From the NCBI GenBank assembly GCA_035762345.1, contig DASTPE010000139.1:1-16238 (forward strand): 16,238 nucleotides of DNA. Direction: 5' to 3'. Below, piece by piece: positions 14,380-16,238 of the stretch; within the stretch, counting starts at the first letter, position 1, and each line of letters begins with the position of its first letter. The notes under the pieces were generated by a model. That model was not told where the DNA came from. It searched no databases and saw only the letters and a program-made list of their open reading frames with translations. This DNA is from SCGC-AG-212-J23 sp035762345. Lineage in GTDB: Bacteria > Pseudomonadota > Gammaproteobacteria > Burkholderiales > SG8-39. Both the position numbers and the translations under genes were made by a program.

Positions 14380-14810
14380 GCAGTTGCTCCTTCGGTTTCG
14401 ATCCACTGCACGAGCGCCCGGACGTCGAGCACGCCCGAGACTCGCTTCGCCTCCGCGCCGGCCTTGAAGAGCACCAGCGTGGGAATCGCGCGGATACCTA
14501 TGCGAGCGGCGATGCCGGACGCCTCGTCGGTATTCACCTTGGCGAAGCGCACCCGATCCTTGAGCAGCGCCGCGGCGCGCTCGAACTGCGGCGCCATCGC
14601 GCGGCACGGGCCGCACCACGGCGCCCAGAAGTCGACGACCACCGGCAGCTCGGTACGTCCGACGAGCGTGTCGAAGCTCGAGTCGTCGAGCGTGACCGGT
14701 TCGCCGGCGAGTAGCGGCGCATGGCACTTGCCGCAGCTGGGGCTCTCGCCCAGGCGCTCACCGGGAACGCGGTTGGCCGTCAGGCAGGACGGGCAGACGA
14801 CCTGAACCAT
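14376..14810 (-). CDS. trxC: Thioredoxin 2 (TrxC) with N-terminal zinc ribbon
   Basis: A 144-residue TrxC. The zinc ribbon is formed by C6-P-S-C9 and C26-G-K-C29; the thioredoxin domain (about 38-140) has the redox site W65-C66-G-P-C69 and the cis-Pro loop IRAIPTLVLF. TrxC is a cytoplasmic disulfide reductase, often induced by oxidative or thiol stress, with the zinc centre tuning its redox response. ATG 14810 lies inside the end of the DUF2892 gene (31-base overlap); no strong Shine-Dalgarno is visible (GAAGAAAAC only), so coupling to the upstream gene probably sets its level. Downstream the stop overlaps the HMA start. Confidence 0.95.
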   Translation of the reverse strand: MVQVVCPSCLTANRVPGERLGESPSCGKCHAPLLAGEPVTLDDSSFDTLVGRTELPVVVDFWAPWCGPCRAMAPQFERAAALLKDRVRFAKVNTDEASGIAARIGIRAIPTLVLFKAGAEAKRVSGVLDVRALVQWIETEGATA

Positions 14811-14986
14811 GGCGTTTTCTTCAGAATGGACTCGAGAGGACAGATGCCGGTGAAGCCGCTCTGGAAGAGGTTGGCGCCGACGAAGGCCGTCAGCCACAGC
14901 CAGTTGAGGCTCACCAGGGTCGCGAGGGCGAGCGAGATCAGGACCACTGCGCCGGCGAAGATGCGGACCACGGTTTCGATGCTCAT
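14780..14986 (-). CDS. DUF2892 small inner-membrane protein (YgaP-TM-like)
   Basis: A 68-residue protein with two hydrophobic helices (about 5-25 and 28-45) and the family-typical F-x-G-x-C-P-L motif (GFTGICPLESILKK). This DUF2892 unit is fused to a rhodanese in E. coli YgaP and occurs as a stand-alone protein in sulfur-related loci. ATG 14986 was chosen because GGAGAA lies seven bases upstream and the protein then starts MSIETVVRIFAG; a second ATG four codons earlier overlaps that Shine-Dalgarno. It is the first gene of the ten-gene operon, about 69 bases after the inferred start site. Cys48 could interact with sulfane sulfur, which is only suggested by the YgaP link. Confidence 0.85.
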   Translation of the reverse strand: MSIETVVRIFAGAVVLISLALATLVSLNWLWLTAFVGANLFQSGFTGICPLESILKKTPWFRSSARPA

Positions 14987-15061
14987 ACGGTTCTCCATTG
15001 AGGAAACAAGCTCGCGGCCATTGTGGCGAGCGGCGCACGCACGGTCTGCGACCCAGGTTCC

Positions 15062-15102
15062 ATAGTGTCGGGGGCCGCGTTTCCGGGCTTGACCTGCGTC
15101 AA
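15062..15102 (-). promoter_or_regulatory. FNR-type box and -10 of the ten-gene redox/efflux operon; also abuts the Crp/Fnr gene
   Basis: TTGACCTGCGTCAA (15089-15102) is a perfect TTGAC-N4-GTCAA palindrome. On the minus strand 21 bases separate it from CACTAT (15067-15062), giving a class II layout and a start near 15055. On the plus strand its right edge is only 13 bases before the regulator's ATG (15116), where a bound protein would block rather than activate, so negative autoregulation is likely. Confidence 0.65.
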
Positions 15103-15115
15103 CTACACTCGACAC

Positions 15116-15760
15116 ATGAAACAAGAGCTTCTGCGCCGTTTTCCTTCCCTGCAGGGGCTGGATGCGTCACGGCTCGAAGCACTGCTCGCGCAGCCGGCGG
15201 TTGGTGTTCCGAAGGGCACGGTCCTTTTCCGTTCCGGGCAGCCCTGCCGCGGATTTCCCCTGCTGCTCGAAGGGGCGGTGCGCGTATCGCAAACCTCGCC
15301 CGGCGGGCGCGAGATCGTGCTCTACCACGTGGAGCCAGGGCAGGGGTGCCTTCTCTCCGGGGGCTGCCTGCTCGGAGACTCGGACTACAGCGCCTCGGGC
15401 GTCGCCGAGACCGACGTGACGCTCCTCAGCATCCCGCCGGCGCTGTTCCAGGAGCTCCTCGTCCAGCACGAGCCATTCCGGCGCTTCGTGTTCGGCATGT
15501 ACGGCGAGCGCCTTGCACAGGTGATGCAGCTCGTCGAAGAGGTGGCCTTTCGCCGCCTCGATGCGCGGCTCGCGCAGCTCCTCGTTCAGCGCGGACCGGT
15601 GGTCGCGGCGACGCAGCAGAAGCTCGCCGAAGAGCTCGGCAGCGTGCGCGAGATCGTGAGCCGGCTGCTCCGCCAGTTCGAGGACCGCGGCTGGGTAGAA
15701 CTCAGCCGCGAGCGCATCACGGTGCGCGACGCGCGCGCGCTCACCGAGCTCGCGCGGTAA
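15116..15760 (+). CDS. Crp/Fnr-family transcriptional regulator with FNR-type recognition helix
   Basis: A 214-residue regulator: cyclic-nucleotide-binding-like beta-roll (about 14-115), long dimerisation helix (about 117-150) and winged helix-turn-helix (about 152-205). The recognition helix SVREIVSRLLRQFE has E179-x-x-S182-R183, the E-x-x-S-R pattern by which FNR reads TTGAT half-sites, and such sites are present in this window. It lacks FNR's N-terminal cysteine cluster; its only cysteines are C44, C78 and C84 (GQGCLLSGGCLLG), so an oxygen-labile [4Fe-4S] of the FNR type is unlikely, whereas thiol or heme-based sensing is possible. The residues that bind cAMP in CRP are not evident. The start at ATG 15116 has no visible Shine-Dalgarno; an upstream GTG (15023) would add 31 residues unlike the family. 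It diverges from the redox/efflux operon and converges on tusA. Confidence 0.92.
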   Translation: MKQELLRRFPSLQGLDASRLEALLAQPAVGVPKGTVLFRSGQPCRGFPLLLEGAVRVSQTSPGGREIVLYHVEPGQGCLLSGGCLLGDSDYSASGVAETDVTLLSIPPALFQELLVQHEPFRRFVFGMYGERLAQVMQLVEEVAFRRLDARLAQLLVQRGPVVAATQQKLAEELGSVREIVSRLLRQFEDRGWVELSRERITVRDARALTELAR

Positions 15761-15767
15761 GCGCCGC

Positions 15768-15995
15768 CTACTTGCGCTTCAGGTAGAAGGTGAATTCCTT
15801 CTGCGCCGCGGCGTGCGAGAGAAGCTCGTTGCCGGTCTGCTTGGAGAACGCCTGGAAGTCCTTCACCGAACCGGGGTCGGTCGCCACGATCTTCAGCACC
15901 TGCCCGGACTGCATGTCGTTCAGGGCCTTCTTCGCGCGCAGGATGGGGAGCGGGCAGTTGAGCCCGCGGGCGTCGAGTTCTTTGTCGAAGTTCAT
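15768..15995 (-). CDS. tusA: TusA-family sulfurtransferase
   Basis: A 75-residue sulfur-carrier protein with the defining motif C14-P-L-P-I (GLNCPLPILRAKKAL) in the first helix, the strand LKIVATDPGSVKDF and the closing FTFYLKRK. Cys14 carries a persulfide that is passed to acceptors. TusA relatives act in tRNA thiolation, molybdenum cofactor synthesis or sulfur oxidation. The neighbouring CsoR-family repressor suggests control by reactive sulfur rather than a housekeeping tRNA role, an inference. ATG 15995 has GAGAGAG upstream and lies 18 bases after the repressor's stop, so the two are probably one operon. It ends 7 bases from the convergent Crp/Fnr gene. Confidence 0.93.
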   Translation of the reverse strand: MNFDKELDARGLNCPLPILRAKKALNDMQSGQVLKIVATDPGSVKDFQAFSKQTGNELLSHAAAQKEFTFYLKRK

Positions 15996-16013
15996 GCCCG
16001 GGCTCTCTCTCGG

Positions 16014-16235
16014 TTAGCCGAAGCGTGCCAGCAGGTCGGCGACCTTGCCGGCGCCCTCGGGCTCGTGCCGGATCATGCACGACACCATCTCGTAGAACGC
16101 CCGGTCGAGCGCCTTGCGCGCGGCGGAGAGCTGCTGCGCGATGCTCTCGCAGGACTCGTCCGTCGACACCATGCGCCTCAGCGCGCGCACCTGACCTTCG
16201 ATTCGCGCAAGGCGCGCGTCCATCGCCTTCTTCAT
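16014..16235 (-). CDS. CsoR/FrmR-family (DUF156) repressor with non-canonical sensor residues
   Basis: An all-helical repressor of about 73 residues (RIEGQVRALRRMV, then the second helix CESIAQQLSAARKALDRAF). In copper sensors of this family a Cys is followed at +25 by His and at +29 by Cys. Here C29 is present but +25 is Met and +29 is Glu; instead there is C53 at +24 and H57 at +28 (MVSCMIRHE). The His-Cys copper pair is therefore missing. Two cysteines without the His recall the persulfide sensor CstR, though the cysteine spacing differs (24 rather than 29). It is followed by tusA after 18 bases, consistent with sulfur sensing. The start at 16235 is three bases from the window edge, so a longer N-terminus cannot be excluded. 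Confidence 0.85.
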   Translation of the reverse strand: MKKAMDARLARIEGQVRALRRMVSTDESCESIAQQLSAARKALDRAFYEMVSCMIRHEPEGAGKVADLLARFG

Positions 16236-16238
16236 CTC

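Noticed and set aside
15023..15115. GTG start at 15023 for the Crp/Fnr regulator
   Set aside because: The added residues resemble no Crp/Fnr N-terminus and would place the operator within the coding region; ATG 15116 begins with family-like sequence.
1..16238. Mobile element, prophage, CRISPR or defence island
   Set aside because: No transposase, integrase, phage gene, direct-repeat array or flanking inverted repeats are visible; composition looks uniform throughout.

Overview
The window is GC-rich DNA with no tRNA, rRNA, CRISPR array, insertion sequence or other mobile element that I can see. The gene content (class I PHA synthase with phasin, TusA, TrxC, universal stress proteins, DUF302 proteins) and the protein sequences resemble a betaproteobacterium, probably a metabolically versatile soil, sediment or groundwater organism that stores polyhydroxyalkanoate and copes with low oxygen. 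This placement is inferred from family resemblance only.

Region 1 (1-6218, all minus strand) is a stress and storage operon. Read in the direction of transcription it encodes a Spy/CpxP-like periplasmic LTxxQ protein, a short HPF/RaiA-like protein, a conserved hypothetical protein, PHA synthase PhaC, a phasin, a GroEL paralogue without groES, an Hsp20 and a universal stress protein (USP). Genes overlap or are separated by a few tens of bases at most. After it lies a 193-base gap, then a second USP that runs off the left edge. The gap holds an FNR-type promoter and a compact predicted small RNA (239-310, minus). This RNA has a hairpin loop carrying CCUCCUCCC (an anti-Shine-Dalgarno motif) and ends in an intrinsic terminator.

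Region 2 (6219-6535) is a divergent promoter with one FNR-type box and a good -10 on each side. It serves the stress operon on the minus strand and a small plus-strand gene of unknown function, whose frame looks broken once.

Region 3 (6532-14986, minus strand) is a ten-gene operon, mostly joined by ATGA/GTGA overlaps. In order it encodes a DUF2892 membrane protein, thioredoxin 2 (TrxC), a heavy-metal-associated (HMA) domain protein, an inner-membrane-anchored membrane fusion lipoprotein, an RND efflux pump, a DUF302 protein, a DsrM/NarI-like cytochrome b subunit, a DsrK/HdrD-like iron-sulfur subunit, a second DUF302 protein and a SAM-dependent methyltransferase with an apparent one-base frameshift near its start. 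It joins thiol chemistry, metal binding, efflux and a quinol/thiol redox module. I do not recognise it as a described system.

Region 4 (14987-16238) holds a plus-strand Crp/Fnr-family regulator, divergent from Region 3, then a minus-strand pair: TusA and a CsoR-family repressor with non-canonical sensor residues. The regulator has the E-x-x-S-R recognition helix of FNR but no FNR-type N-terminal cysteine cluster.

The unifying observation is that three 14-bp FNR-type palindromes (344-357, 6274-6287, 15089-15102) lie upstream of the sRNA, the stress operon and the efflux/redox operon. In each case exactly 21 bases separate the box from a plausible -10. The Crp/Fnr regulator encoded here is the obvious candidate for controlling all three, so the window reads as one low-oxygen or redox-responsive regulon.
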